The translations under genes and the position numbers were made by a program. Below the pieces are notes generated by a model. It did not search any database and was not told the DNA's origin. It saw only the letters and a program-made list of their open reading frames with translations. A stretch of 64,000 nt of DNA from Candidatus Poribacteria bacterium (lineage in GTDB: Bacteria; Poribacteria; WGA-4E; WGA-3G): NCBI GenBank assembly GCA_022821495.1, contig JAJEDN010000016.1, forward strand, positions 1 through 64,000, written 5' to 3'. Of this stretch, positions 51,451 to 61,300 are shown piece by piece. Position 1 is the first letter of the stretch, and each line of letters opens with the position of its first letter.

Positions 51451-53949
51451 ATGAGATCAGATGATGTAGCAGTCTCACGGCAGGGGAACCTCGCCGTAAT
51501 AAATCACAATAAATTTGAAGTTAAATTCAATCTTTCAAAAGGAACTTGGGATTACATTGATGAGAGCGGCGACACAATTATCCGAAACGGATATACACAG
51601 ATAACGCTTGACGATGGAAGTGTCATTAAAACTGAAGACGCTGGTACCCGCGAATTTATCACGGAGCTTCCAAAAACAGATGCGTTCGGTGATTATCACC
51701 AAGTTCGCTTCTCACACGAAGCAACAGATAAAGGTGTCCGGATTAACACCTATCTGAATTGTTACAGCGGACAGCCCGCCATACATCTCAAAGTTGGTAT
51801 TGAAAACCTAAAATCTGAACCGTTACAACTCGACAGCGTGACGGTGCTCGGCGTTTCCTCAAACCGAGGCGCGATCTCGCTCGGTGGAACGCCATCGGAT
51901 TGCCATCTCTTTATCAACATGCCACCCGTCTCCCCTGGGGTCAGTAAAAAACTCTATGACGGATTCCTTCTCAGTGAAACCGATACTATGCATCCAAGTC
52001 ACGATGGGGTCCTTCACAACACAGAAAGTGGTAAAGCGCTTGTCTTTGGTTTCCTGACGACTGAGAAGTGGTGGCCCCGGATTCAAGTCGGTTGTCAAGC
52101 GAATGGACAGCGCGGTTCGCGATCCAATGCTAAGAAAACATCTGTATCACGGGTTAACCCGTGGGCGCTGTATCATCAGTGCGCGCAGCAATGCAACCTC
52201 GGTGAAGAAATTGTTTCCGAAACCGTTTATGTAAACTTTGCTGACGGTGCTAAGGCTGCTTATCAACATTATACCGCACGCTTGGCAGCGCAACATGCCT
52301 CCGAGAAAAATAATATAGAAACCCAAACCCTCCCTACTTCTACCATACCCTTGACTGCTTGGACCTTTTCCGATGCATCAGCAGCACTCGATGCAGACAC
52401 GGTCTTAACGCAAGCCGATACACTTGCGGGGAACCCTTTATTTCAACCTGACTATCCGGGCGGCATCAATTATATTCAATTGGACACGGAGTTCGGATTA
52501 GAAAACCCGGAGATGCAGGCTGCTGTCAACCAGCTTCAAGCAAAAGGTTTCAAAGCGGGCATTCGAATTAATCCGTTTTGCGCGGCACTTGATTCCGAAC
52601 TTGTACAGCAGCATCCGGACTATTGTATACGGAAGCAAACGACAGCCCGGGGGAGAAGAGGACGACCCCGTAGAAACGCAGCACGTAACGGATACGAACC
52701 CGCCACAATCCATCTGCCAGATACCGGTAAGGAGGTCGCACTGTTAGACATTTCGCATCCGAAAGTGCAATCACGTATCCGTGAACAGATTAAATGCATG
52801 GTAGATGATTATGGGTATTCGCTTGTTAATGTCGATTTTACTGCGTATACAACCGGACTTACCAACCCTTCACACAGCTTACAATGGCATGATGACAGTT
52901 TGACCGCTGTGGAGCTCTATCGTCTTGGGGCACAGTTCTTGGGCGAAACAGTCAATGCGTCTCTTTTGGCGTGTGTGCCACCAAGAGAGAACGTTTTACT
53001 TGCAGGATACAATGCAATCTCGGGCTTGTGCATCGGTAGCATGACGATGAACGCGCCGCTTCTCAATACCGTATTTTCTGCCAGTGGTGCTTCCAACCGC
53101 GCAAGCGATCAGTGGCATCATCAACGCGGTACAAAACATCGTTTGAGCAGGTATGCAGCGCATCTACGAGAGCATAATGTCCTCTGGCGGCATCTTTTTG
53201 GTGAACTGACTGTTGATGAACCGCGTCCTATTAATGAGGTGATTGTGGAGGTAACAGCCGCTGCACTCAGTGGCGGTGCAGTTTTCTGCACAGATCCGAT
53301 CGAAACGCTTTCGGCATTACGGGCAGCATACTTAGCAAAAATTTTTCCGCTTGTCGGTGAAGCTGCTACACCTGTAGGTCTTTACGACCAACCTTTTCCC
53401 CGAATTTGGAGTCTACCTGTCTCAACACTACATGAAACGTGGTATCTCGCTGCGATCTTTAATTGGAACGATCACGAAGAGGACACTTATTTTCAACTTG
53501 AGGCACTCGGGTTCCCCGAATCTAAAGATTTCCTCGTTCACGACTTCTGGATGCGCCAATATCTTGGAAAGGTTTCAGGAAGGGTCAATTTGTTAAATAT
53601 CCCGCCACGCTCGGCTAAATTGCTCTGCTTCCGTGAAGAACAAGACGTACCCCAATTGCTCGCAACGGATATGCACTATACACAGGGCAGTGTTGAGATT
53701 CTGTCCGCCGGTTGGGACGCTCACAGCGAAAGTTACCTACTTGTTTGCCAACCGCTTCGGCAGACGGAGGGGACCTGCTTTATTCATGTACCAGACGGGT
53801 ACCTGCCGATGGGGGTATCGACTTACGGCAGCGATTATCAGTATAATTGGGACAGACCGATTTATGAGTTAACGTTTACGCGGACGCAACCCGATCAATT
53901 AGTACACGCCAGTATTCGTTTCGCAAAAACTTCGGGTGGCACCGTGTAA
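51451..53949 (+). CDS. GH36/alpha-galactosidase-like glycoside hydrolase
   Basis: This 832-residue protein has an N-terminal beta-sandwich (about residues 1-290), a TIM barrel and a C-terminal beta domain. The barrel shows INYIQLDTEFGLENPEMQ, FKAGIRINPFCA and LVNVDFTAYTTG, where the Asp fits the nucleophile of clan GH-D enzymes. A second acidic residue is likely in the region with SGLCIGSMTMNAPLL, but I cannot fix it. No signal peptide is visible. It follows a bicupin gene. The exact linkage hydrolysed is unknown. AAGGAAAT precedes the ATG. Confidence 0.78.
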   Translation: MRSDDVAVSRQGNLAVINHNKFEVKFNLSKGTWDYIDESGDTIIRNGYTQITLDDGSVIKTEDAGTREFITELPKTDAFGDYHQVRFSHEATDKGVRINTYLNCYSGQPAIHLKVGIENLKSEPLQLDSVTVLGVSSNRGAISLGGTPSDCHLFINMPPVSPGVSKKLYDGFLLSETDTMHPSHDGVLHNTESGKALVFGFLTTEKWWPRIQVGCQANGQRGSRSNAKKTSVSRVNPWALYHQCAQQCNLGEEIVSETVYVNFADGAKAAYQHYTARLAAQHASEKNNIETQTLPTSTIPLTAWTFSDASAALDADTVLTQADTLAGNPLFQPDYPGGINYIQLDTEFGLENPEMQAAVNQLQAKGFKAGIRINPFCAALDSELVQQHPDYCIRKQTTARGRRGRPRRNAARNGYEPATIHLPDTGKEVALLDISHPKVQSRIREQIKCMVDDYGYSLVNVDFTAYTTGLTNPSHSLQWHDDSLTAVELYRLGAQFLGETVNASLLACVPPRENVLLAGYNAISGLCIGSMTMNAPLLNTVFSASGASNRASDQWHHQRGTKHRLSRYAAHLREHNVLWRHLFGELTVDEPRPINEVIVEVTAAALSGGAVFCTDPIETLSALRAAYLAKIFPLVGEAATPVGLYDQPFPRIWSLPVSTLHETWYLAAIFNWNDHEEDTYFQLEALGFPESKDFLVHDFWMRQYLGKVSGRVNLLNIPPRSAKLLCFREEQDVPQLLATDMHYTQGSVEILSAGWDAHSESYLLVCQPLRQTEGTCFIHVPDGYLPMGVSTYGSDYQYNWDRPIYELTFTRTQPDQLVHASIRFAKTSGGTV

Positions 53950-53972
53950 CTTCTGGGGTCCTGGTGTAAGAG

Positions 53973-54605
53973 ATGAGCACTGTTCATACACAGATACAAG
54001 CCCTCAAAACGCGTGCAAACGTTTGCACGGATTGTGATTTAGCGGAAACCCGTGCAAACGTTGTTTTCGGCAGCGGCGATGCTGCAGCAAAGTTAGCGAT
54101 TGTTGCGGAAGGACCGTCCGCTGCGGATAATCACACAACGTTCCCGTTTTCAGGACCTGCTGGAAATTTGCTTGACGAAGTTTTGGCTGCAAATGCGTTG
54201 ACGCGGGGTCATATCTGGCTCACGAACATCCTTAAGTGCCGGGCAGCTGCTCTCAAGGGCGGTGTGTTAAAAAATCGTCCGCCGAAGGTATCAGAGATTA
54301 AAGCCTGCTCTAAATGGCTTGATGGCGAGCTCACCCTAATACAGCCTTCGGTAATTCTCTGTATGGGCGCGCCCGCCGCGAAAGTGCTCATTCATCGCAG
54401 CTTCCGCATTACGGAAGAACGCGGCATCTGGTTTACAGATACGCAGTACGCACCCTTCGTTATGGCAACGTTTAACCCCGCGTATATCCTACGGCAAGAG
54501 GGCGAGGATTTCACAGCAATGCGACAGATCCTCATTAACGACATCGCCGAAGCCGTACGAAAACTCCAGGAAGCCCCCGAAGCTCCCAGACTCACCCTTT
54601 TTTAA
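53973..54605 (+). CDS. Uracil-DNA glycosylase family 4-like protein with altered motifs
   Basis: This 210-residue protein has the four cysteines expected for an [4Fe-4S] cluster in UDG family 4 (CTDC near residue 18-21, LKCR near 88 and KACSKW near 110). The overall order follows the family. The first active-site motif, usually GE(G/A)PGxxE, reads VAEGPSAADNHTT. The HPS/HPA motif reads TFNPAYILR, with Asn for His. The catalytic site is therefore unlike standard family 4, so activity on uracil is doubtful. It may be a specialised or inactive homologue. Confidence 0.82.
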   Translation: MSTVHTQIQALKTRANVCTDCDLAETRANVVFGSGDAAAKLAIVAEGPSAADNHTTFPFSGPAGNLLDEVLAANALTRGHIWLTNILKCRAAALKGGVLKNRPPKVSEIKACSKWLDGELTLIQPSVILCMGAPAAKVLIHRSFRITEERGIWFTDTQYAPFVMATFNPAYILRQEGEDFTAMRQILINDIAEAVRKLQEAPEAPRLTLF

Positions 54606-54612
54606 AAACGCC

Positions 54613-55401
54613 TTATCTATTTTGCATAAGTCCTGCCTTAATATTACCCCAAAGCGTCGCAGCCTTATCCATCGGATCGACTGATAGTGTAGCATCTAAA
54701 CCGTTATCCATGAGGGCTTGGATGTCAGCCTCCTCAAGTGCGACATCAAAGAGTATCATTTCATCGAACATCCCTTCCCACTCTCTGCCGCCACCGCTCC
54801 ATGAACCGATGCGTCCAGGCCCAAATTCTCCGGGCAAAGGTCCCCAGTCACCCTCCGCATCAAGTTCGCCGTCGAAGTAGACGCGAACCGATTCTTCGGT
54901 GCTACTGTAGGCGACCGCGAGATGGAACCATTTATTTAGGATACTTTTATCGGCTGTGAAATCCGAATCGGGCCAACCCGGATGCCGCACGGGGTTGTTG
55001 GAGTGGATCGCCATCTCCATCTTATTATCGGGTCGAAACTGGTAATGCACATACCCAGCTGCCCAACCATCGCGATTAAAGAAGCATCTCCACGCGCCAA
55101 CCCTTCCTGTTGCATTGAACCATTTGATGAGCGTAAAATCTTCGAGCGGTCCAATCTCTGGAACCGTGACCCAAGCGTCCTTTCCGTTGAGTTCAATAGC
55201 ATTGCCGAATTTGCCTTTCACCCATTTCGCGCCACCGACGAGTTTACCGTCGTTACCGTTGCCAGATGAATCTTTCGCCACTTTGCCATCCGTTTCATCA
55301 AACAACCATGCACCGACAATAGATTCCGAATCGATTTCAGCGTTGCTGAGTTGGACAAACATGCAAACTGCGATGATTAAACTGATTGTAAGACATCTCA
55401 T
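54613..55401 (-). CDS. Secreted LamG-like (concanavalin fold) protein
   Basis: This 262-residue protein starts with a signal peptide (about residues 4-20). A LamG/concanavalin-A-like domain follows: IVGAWLFDETDGKVAKDSSG, NGNDGKLVGG, FHLAVAYSSTEESVRVYFDG and MFDEMILFDVALEEADI. Such domains bind glycans or partners. The C-terminus SVDPMDKAATLWGNIKAGL matches the tail of the protein encoded at 6128-6880. The last five codons lie in a family B repeat end. ATG 55401 has GAGGAG upstream. Confidence 0.82.
   Translation of the reverse strand: MRCLTISLIIAVCMFVQLSNAEIDSESIVGAWLFDETDGKVAKDSSGNGNDGKLVGGAKWVKGKFGNAIELNGKDAWVTVPEIGPLEDFTLIKWFNATGRVGAWRCFFNRDGWAAGYVHYQFRPDNKMEMAIHSNNPVRHPGWPDSDFTADKSILNKWFHLAVAYSSTEESVRVYFDGELDAEGDWGPLPGEFGPGRIGSWSGGGREWEGMFDEMILFDVALEEADIQALMDNGLDATLSVDPMDKAATLWGNIKAGLMQNR
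54620..54640. repeat. Solo family B end overlapping the LamG stop region
   Basis: TTTTGCATAAGTCCTGCC resembles the family B terminus AAATTTGCGTAAGTCCTGA. It encodes the last residues of the LamG protein in reverse. Confidence 0.4.
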
Positions 55402-55588
55402 TTTCGTTCTCCTCTGTTTAGCGGTTGTTGACTTCTGGGAACTAAGGAAATATCTAAAATGGATTGTATCACAGATTGTCGGGAAACTAAACAAAATATT
55501 GTTGGTTTTGTTTGCCATGTCTGTTTATGTAGGTGGTATGACTTCATTAAAATTTTTTCAAATTCTATGAGAAAATTGAAAAAAATGG

Positions 55589-55617
55589 TTGACAAAACTT
55601 TAAGAAGATGTTATAAT
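55589..55617 (+). promoter_or_regulatory. Perfect consensus promoter for the bc-complex cluster
   Basis: TTGACA (55589-55594), 17 bases, TATAAT (55612-55617). The Rieske start lies about 210 bases downstream, leaving a long leader. Confidence 0.75.
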
Positions 55618-55828
55618 ATTTAACGCTCAGGGTGCAAAGTGGCATTGGGTAAATTTTGTGTTTTGTAGAATCGAACCCATCTGGAATTGACGGGTGTGGT
55701 TAACACGCATACGGATGACTTTCAAATCAAAAATTTTGATGGAATTAATTAAAAATCAGGCTATAATGTAGGCAGTTTGCCTTTAATTTCGTAGAACTGA
55801 CGGGCAACGTCCGTTTACAAAATCGGGG

Positions 55829-56323
55829 GTGGAAGTGGTATCTCGACGTAAATTTTTCAAATTTCTCGGTTGGGGGAATTTCACTGCAGCACTCGGACTC
55901 ACCTTGGGACCAGGGCTGGTTCGGTATCTGTATCCACGTGTGCTGTTTGAACCCTCTTCTATTTTCAAAGCAGGATTCCCGGCAGAGTATCCGCCGGGCA
56001 GCGTTAGCGAAAAATATAAAAAGGAACCTTATGGCGTTTGGATTGTCCGGAAGCAGGATGGCGAATTCTATGCACTCTTGACCATCTGTACACATCTCGG
56101 ATGCACGCCACGCTGGCTTGGCTCAGAAAACAAATTCAAATGCCCCTGCCACGGTAGCGGCTTTGACCGAGAAGGTGTTAACTACGAAGGTCCCGCACCA
56201 CGTCCGCTTGAACGCGTTAAAATTACCTTGGCAGAAGACGGTCAGATTGAAATTGATAAGTCTGTGAAGTTTTTAGGTGAGAAGGGGCAGTGGACCGACC
56301 CAAGCTCCTTTTTGAAGGTCTGA
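55829..56323 (+). CDS. qcrA: Rieske iron-sulfur protein of a bc1/b6f-type complex
   Basis: This 164-residue protein has a twin-arginine-like start (SRRKFFKFLGWG) and one N-terminal anchor helix. The two halves of the Rieske site are CTHLGCTPRW (about residue 91) and CPCHGSGFDREG (about 110). It holds a [2Fe-2S] cluster and passes electrons from quinol to cytochrome c. It starts at GTG 55829, with GGGGGTGG just upstream. It heads the cluster of cytochrome b, subunit IV and c-type cytochromes. Confidence 0.93.
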   Translation: MEVVSRRKFFKFLGWGNFTAALGLTLGPGLVRYLYPRVLFEPSSIFKAGFPAEYPPGSVSEKYKKEPYGVWIVRKQDGEFYALLTICTHLGCTPRWLGSENKFKCPCHGSGFDREGVNYEGPAPRPLERVKITLAEDGQIEIDKSVKFLGEKGQWTDPSSFLKV

Positions 56324-56439
56324 AGAAAGGAGAGCATTTGTGCCTGGCTCCTGTCAGGTAGAAAAGGCGTTTCGACTTTGTCGAAGAGATTTTAGATGTT
56401 CACGGTGAAACGTACACGTCGAAACTTGCTATAAAAAAT

Positions 56440-57210
56440 ATGAACGAAGAACGAAAAGGGCTCAAAGAAAAGATTACGAATTCCGACATTTGGCGTTCTA
56501 TATTCCGCCACGGATACGAAGATACAGGGCGCCGATACACCTTACAGGTTCTCCAAAACGTCTGGTTACATCTCCATCCCCCTCGGGTTTCCCGTCACGC
56601 ACTCAACTTCCGTTTTACGTGGTGCATGGGGGGTATTACTTTCCTTATGTTCCTCGTGACAGCCGTTACTGGCGTGCTCCTGATGTTCTATTACCGTCCA
56701 ACTGCTGAATACGCTTTCCACGATGTACAATACCTCGAATTTGATATCCCGTTCGGTATGCTCTTGCGGAATATGCACCGCTGGGCAGCACACGGAATGG
56801 TTATCTCGGTAATGTTGCACATGTTCCGCGTCTTTTTGACCGGTTCCTACAAGAAACCGCGTGAGTTCAATTGGGCAGTTGGCGTTATCTTGCTGCTCGT
56901 GACGTTTTTCTTAAGTTTCACTGGCTATCTGCTCCCCTGGGATCAGTTGGCTTTCTGGGCTGTGACTGTTGGAACGAACATGGCACGTGCGACACCGGTT
57001 TTGGGGCACGAAGGTCCATTTGCTCCACAAGACATCACCCAATCAAATGATGTCCGATTCGCGTTGTTGGCAGGTACAATTGTGGGACCCTCAACCCTGT
57101 TAAGGTTCTATATTCTACATTGTGTGGCTGTACCCCTTTTGGCGAGTGTCTTGATGGCTTTGCATTTCTGGCGTGTACGTAAAGACGGGGGTATCTCCGG
57201 ACCGCTATAA
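56440..57210 (+). CDS. Cytochrome b (N-terminal, haem-binding half)
   Basis: This 256-residue protein has four or more helices. The haem-ligand histidines are visible in NMHRWAAHG and VMLHMFRVF (about residues 108-128) and in FYILHCVAVPLL and LMALHFWRV (about 222-243). SFTGYLLPWDQLAFWA follows the b6f/bc1 pattern. It resembles the split cytochrome b6 plus subunit IV arrangement rather than one fused cytochrome b. A repeat-rich 235-base gap separates it from the subunit IV gene. Confidence 0.93.
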   Translation: MNEERKGLKEKITNSDIWRSIFRHGYEDTGRRYTLQVLQNVWLHLHPPRVSRHALNFRFTWCMGGITFLMFLVTAVTGVLLMFYYRPTAEYAFHDVQYLEFDIPFGMLLRNMHRWAAHGMVISVMLHMFRVFLTGSYKKPREFNWAVGVILLLVTFFLSFTGYLLPWDQLAFWAVTVGTNMARATPVLGHEGPFAPQDITQSNDVRFALLAGTIVGPSTLLRFYILHCVAVPLLASVLMALHFWRVRKDGGISGPL

Positions 57211-57230
57211 GCGTCCTAATCGGCATGGTG

Positions 57231-57445
57231 AAAAAATGTAAGCGCAACCAACGGGCGCGCTGGATATACGGAAAGGGATTGGAAAACATCAAATCCCCTA
57301 ACCGAACCGCAAGGTAATTTAGAAAAAATGTAAGCGCAACCAACGGGCGCGCTGAATATACGGAAAGGGACTCGAAAATACCGAATCCCCTAACCGAACC
57401 GCAAGGTAATTTAGAAATACCGAACCGCAAGGTAATTTAAAAATT
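57231..57445 (+). repeat. Tandem repeat between the two cytochrome b genes, ending in an AAGGT start module
   Basis: Two near-identical units of about 91 bp (57231-57322 and 57323-57413), each containing CAACCAACGGGCGCGCTG and ACCGAACCGCAAGGTAATTT. A third short copy (57418-57445) lies directly before ATG 57446. AAGG is 13 bases from the ATG. Confidence 0.8.
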
Positions 57446-58312
57446 ATGGAGCATTTTATAGCATTGGTGACGAAGCCGGATAACGTCCCTATTGTTGCTA
57501 TTCTCTTTCTCATACCGTATTTCATCTGGCTTTCGTACCGGCAAGCGCGCCAGACTGATAAGACAGGTGTACCATCGGATGCTGCGCTCAACGATAAAGT
57601 CTACGTATGGCCATACCTGTGTCGGAACGAATTTATCTGTGCTATTATCGTGATGCTCGTGCTCGGGGTCTGGTCAATTATGATTGATGCCCCACTTGAA
57701 GAACCGAGTGATCCGACGAAAACCCCGAACCCGTCTAAAGCCCCTTGGTATTTCCTCGCGCTGCAAGAGATGCTGGTTTATTTCGATCCATGGATCGCCG
57801 GTGTGGTACTCCCTGGATTGATTATCGCTGGTTTGATTGCTATCCCCTATATTGACACCAATCCGAAAGGTAAAGGCTATTATACCATCAAAGAGCGTCC
57901 ATTCGCGCTCGCTGTATTCAGCTTCGGATTTATCGTTTTGTGGATTGTCTTGATGGTCGTGGGGACGTTCCTTAGAGGGCCCGGATGGAACTTCTTCGCG
58001 CCATGGGAAGCCTGGGATCCACACCTCGTTGTCCCGCTGACGAACGTGAATTTGTCGTATCTTTTTGGGATTCGTGGTGAAACTACTGCAAACTTTTTCG
58101 GGTTTATCGTCGTCGCAGGCTATTTCGCGCTCGGTCCTATTTTCTATTTGTGGAAACAGAAGAGTAGCCGGTTCTTACAGGAACTCGGTCTCGTTCGATA
58201 TATTATTGTCTCATTCCTGTTCTTAACCATGCTCGCACTGCCAATCAAAATGATCTTGCGCATAGCATTTAAGGTAAAATACATTTGGGTATCCCCGTGG
58301 TTCAATATCTAA
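57446..58312 (+). CDS. Cytochrome b C-terminal domain / subunit IV-like protein
   Basis: This 288-residue membrane protein resembles b6f subunit IV fused to extra helices. The segment NPSKAPWYFLALQEMLVYFD (about residues 96-115) corresponds to the quinol-site PEWY loop. Additional helices extend to YIWVSPWFNI. It completes the cytochrome b of the Rieske complex. It has no haem ligands of its own. The ATG depends on the upstream AAGGT repeat module for its ribosome site. Confidence 0.88.
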   Translation: MEHFIALVTKPDNVPIVAILFLIPYFIWLSYRQARQTDKTGVPSDAALNDKVYVWPYLCRNEFICAIIVMLVLGVWSIMIDAPLEEPSDPTKTPNPSKAPWYFLALQEMLVYFDPWIAGVVLPGLIIAGLIAIPYIDTNPKGKGYYTIKERPFALAVFSFGFIVLWIVLMVVGTFLRGPGWNFFAPWEAWDPHLVVPLTNVNLSYLFGIRGETTANFFGFIVVAGYFALGPIFYLWKQKSSRFLQELGLVRYIIVSFLFLTMLALPIKMILRIAFKVKYIWVSPWFNI

Positions 58313-58369
58313 TCAGGACGGTTCGCACGCACGCGGACATATTCTACGGGACGGCATCCTATTGTATGA

Positions 58370-61300
58370 ATGGAGGTTGAAAAGTTCGTGAGGAACAAAA
58401 AAGAAATTCCTGCTGAAAATAAATCGTATTCTGCTTTGTTCTTTATTCTCTCTGGACTGTTAGGACTTGTAACTATTTGGGGGTTCTGGAGTGAAATGAT
58501 CACCCGCCGCCCGTGGAAGCAGATCCAGCAACAATTTTATCAGTATGAGTATGAGAAGACAGACGCAGAATTGGCAAATGCAAAACTATCTTTGCCTGAA
58601 CTTTCCACACCTCAAGAGCCCGACGCAAAAGCGTTGGGTAGGTTAACGAAAGCGGTCGAAACTGCTCAAGTCGCACTGGACGAAGCGTTACAGGAACGCA
58701 AGTTCCGGCAGAGCGAATCGGACGCGATTAACTATAAATATCAGCATAGCCTCCACGTCGCGAAAGGGAAGCGCAATGCAACTGTTGACAAGTGGCAAGA
58801 GAAATTAGCTGAACTTGAATCCGAAATTGAAGACGAACTCACCGAAGCCGTTTTGGCAGCAGAGGCTACCTTCGCTGATGTCAACAAAACGCTGGCACAG
58901 TTCTATCAAACCAATGGCGACCCGCAGCAGGCACTCAGCACCTACCTCATCGCACAGAAATATAACACGACGGACACAGAAATTGCTGAAGGTATCACCG
59001 CTGCACAAGCGTCCCTTCAAACATTGCAAGCCGACAAAGCACAGTATGACGAGGTCGCACGTCTGCAGGAAAAATTGCATTCGGTCGGTGGTATCAAGCG
59101 AACCTTCCTCGGTAGCCTATTAGAAAACCCTTTCCGTGAAACGCGAACAATCACGCAATACTATCTCGAAGATTTCAATTACACCGCAGATAGGTGTGCG
59201 ACATGCCATTTTTCCGCAGATAGAAGCGGCTATGAACAATCGGCACAAGAAATCTTTGAGGTGGAAGGTGATGGCGAGAATCCGGTTGTCCACCGCCTCA
59301 AGCATGCGAGTGTTAAAGTAGGAAGTGAGAGCATTGTAATTGATGGATTTGATGCGGAACCAGAAGAATATACACTGGAAGAAAACGGAACCCTTACCTT
59401 CAGTGACGTAGATGTTTTTGGCGAAGTTGAGGTCTCTTATGAGACCGGTTACCGTTCTGTTCTCCAGACACACCCGCACCGTGATGTCCTCCTCGCGAAA
59501 CATCCAGTTGATAGATTCGGATGTACACCCTGTCACGGGGGGCAAGGGCAAGCACTCACAGCAAAAGCCGCACACGCCTTGACGCACGCTGAATACTGGC
59601 TCAGCCCTGTCCTCGGCTTAGATGAACACACCGGCAGAACCTCCGAAGAGACGAAAGGTTATATGGAATCTAACTGCCGCCGTTGTCATGATGGGGTTAT
59701 GAAGTTAGATTACGGCGTAGACCCTGAAACAGAGGCGCCTGTGGACTACGCGCCGAACCTCACAAAAGGATTGGCACTCTTTGAAGATCTCGGTTGCCAC
59801 GGTTGTCATGCCGTAGAAGGGTATAGCGCAATCGACAATATTAACAACGTCGGTCCCTCGCTCGCAAAAGTTGGCAGTAAGGTCAAAGATACGGCTTGGC
59901 TCGAAAGTTGGATTAAAGAACCCGAAGCCTATTTGCCGAATACCACGATGCCGAACTTCTTCCCCGCTGACGGCATGAGTCAGGTTGTCTACCTCAAGAA
60001 CGGTGGAAAGCGTACAGGTGTTGTCACCAAAACCGATGGCGGTATTGAGATTAAAACGGATGATGGCACAGTATATCCGTATCCTGACGATTATGTTCTC
60101 CGTATCGTTGATGAAGTGAAATCTATTGCAGCATATCTCGCGGCGATGAACGATACCAGCCTTGATGAAGCTTCAGTAAACTATTCCACATCTGAAAGCG
60201 TTATTAAAGCAGGTGAGGAGACTGTTAAAACTGTTGGCTGTCTCTCATGTCATGCCGTTGATGGCTTAGGCAGCGATTTTGCCCCGGCACTCGATAGTGT
60301 CGGCACAAAGGTTACACCGAACTACCTCCGTCAATGGATTAACGATCCGAAATCTTATGATCCAGATACGAGTATGCCAAGCTTGCGACTAAGCACCCGC
60401 GAAATTGATAACGTCGTCGCCTATTTGATGAGTTTGCAACAGCCGACATCCAATGTCGCCACTGAATCCATCGGTGAAGTCGATGTCGCCGAAGGTGAGG
60501 CACTCGTCAGAACCTACGGATGTTTCGGTTGCCATGAGATACCTGGTTTTGAAAACGAATCGAAAGTCGGGGCGGACCTCGGCGAATTCGGCGCGAAACT
60601 CGCTGATGAACTTGACTTTGGTGATACAGTAGACGTTGAACACAGCTGGACCGGATGGACGGTCGGTAAAGTTACCGATCCACGGCGCTACCAAACCCGC
60701 CGTATCGTCTCACGGATGCCTGTCTTCCAAATTAACGAAGAAGATGCAAGGGCTCTCGCTGTGCTTTTGAAGAGTTTCCAACCGGAGAAGTATCCGCTCA
60801 GTTATATCCATAACCGATCCGAGAAATTGGATCGTATTGATGCCGGCAGACGACTGGTTAAGAAATATAACTGTACCGGATGCCACGAGATTGAGGGTGA
60901 AGGTGGCGACTATCGCGACGTTATCATCGCACATGAAGGACTCGGTGAGATGGTCGCGAAGCAGGTTGCACCACCGCCATTGAAGGCTGAAGGTGCGAGG
61001 GTTTATCCAGACTGGTTGTTCGCATTCCTTAAAGAGCCTTCTGATATTCGCTACGGACTCAAAGTACGAATGCCGACATTCGAGTTATCTGACGACGAGG
61101 CAACGACGCTTGTCAAATACTTCTCTGCACTTGACGACGAACCGTTTCCTTATGAAACGATCGAAACGCCAACCCCGACACGTGCTGAATTGCGAGTCGG
61201 AAAACAGATTTTTGACGAGCTCCAGTGTATCTCTTGTCATCCTTCACAGGGTGAAGTTATTCCTGAAGGGAGTGACAAAGCAGGGCGACCTGATCTCGCA

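Noticed and set aside
56340-56408. Small GTG-started frame of 22 codons between the Rieske and cytochrome b genes
   Set aside because: It has a good AAGGAG site seven bases upstream, but no recognisable product; it could be a leader peptide, and I cannot support it as a gene.
57232-57430. Coding potential in the 57231-57430 repeats
   Set aside because: Minus-strand frames here are products of tandem duplication, with repeated protein segments and no family match.
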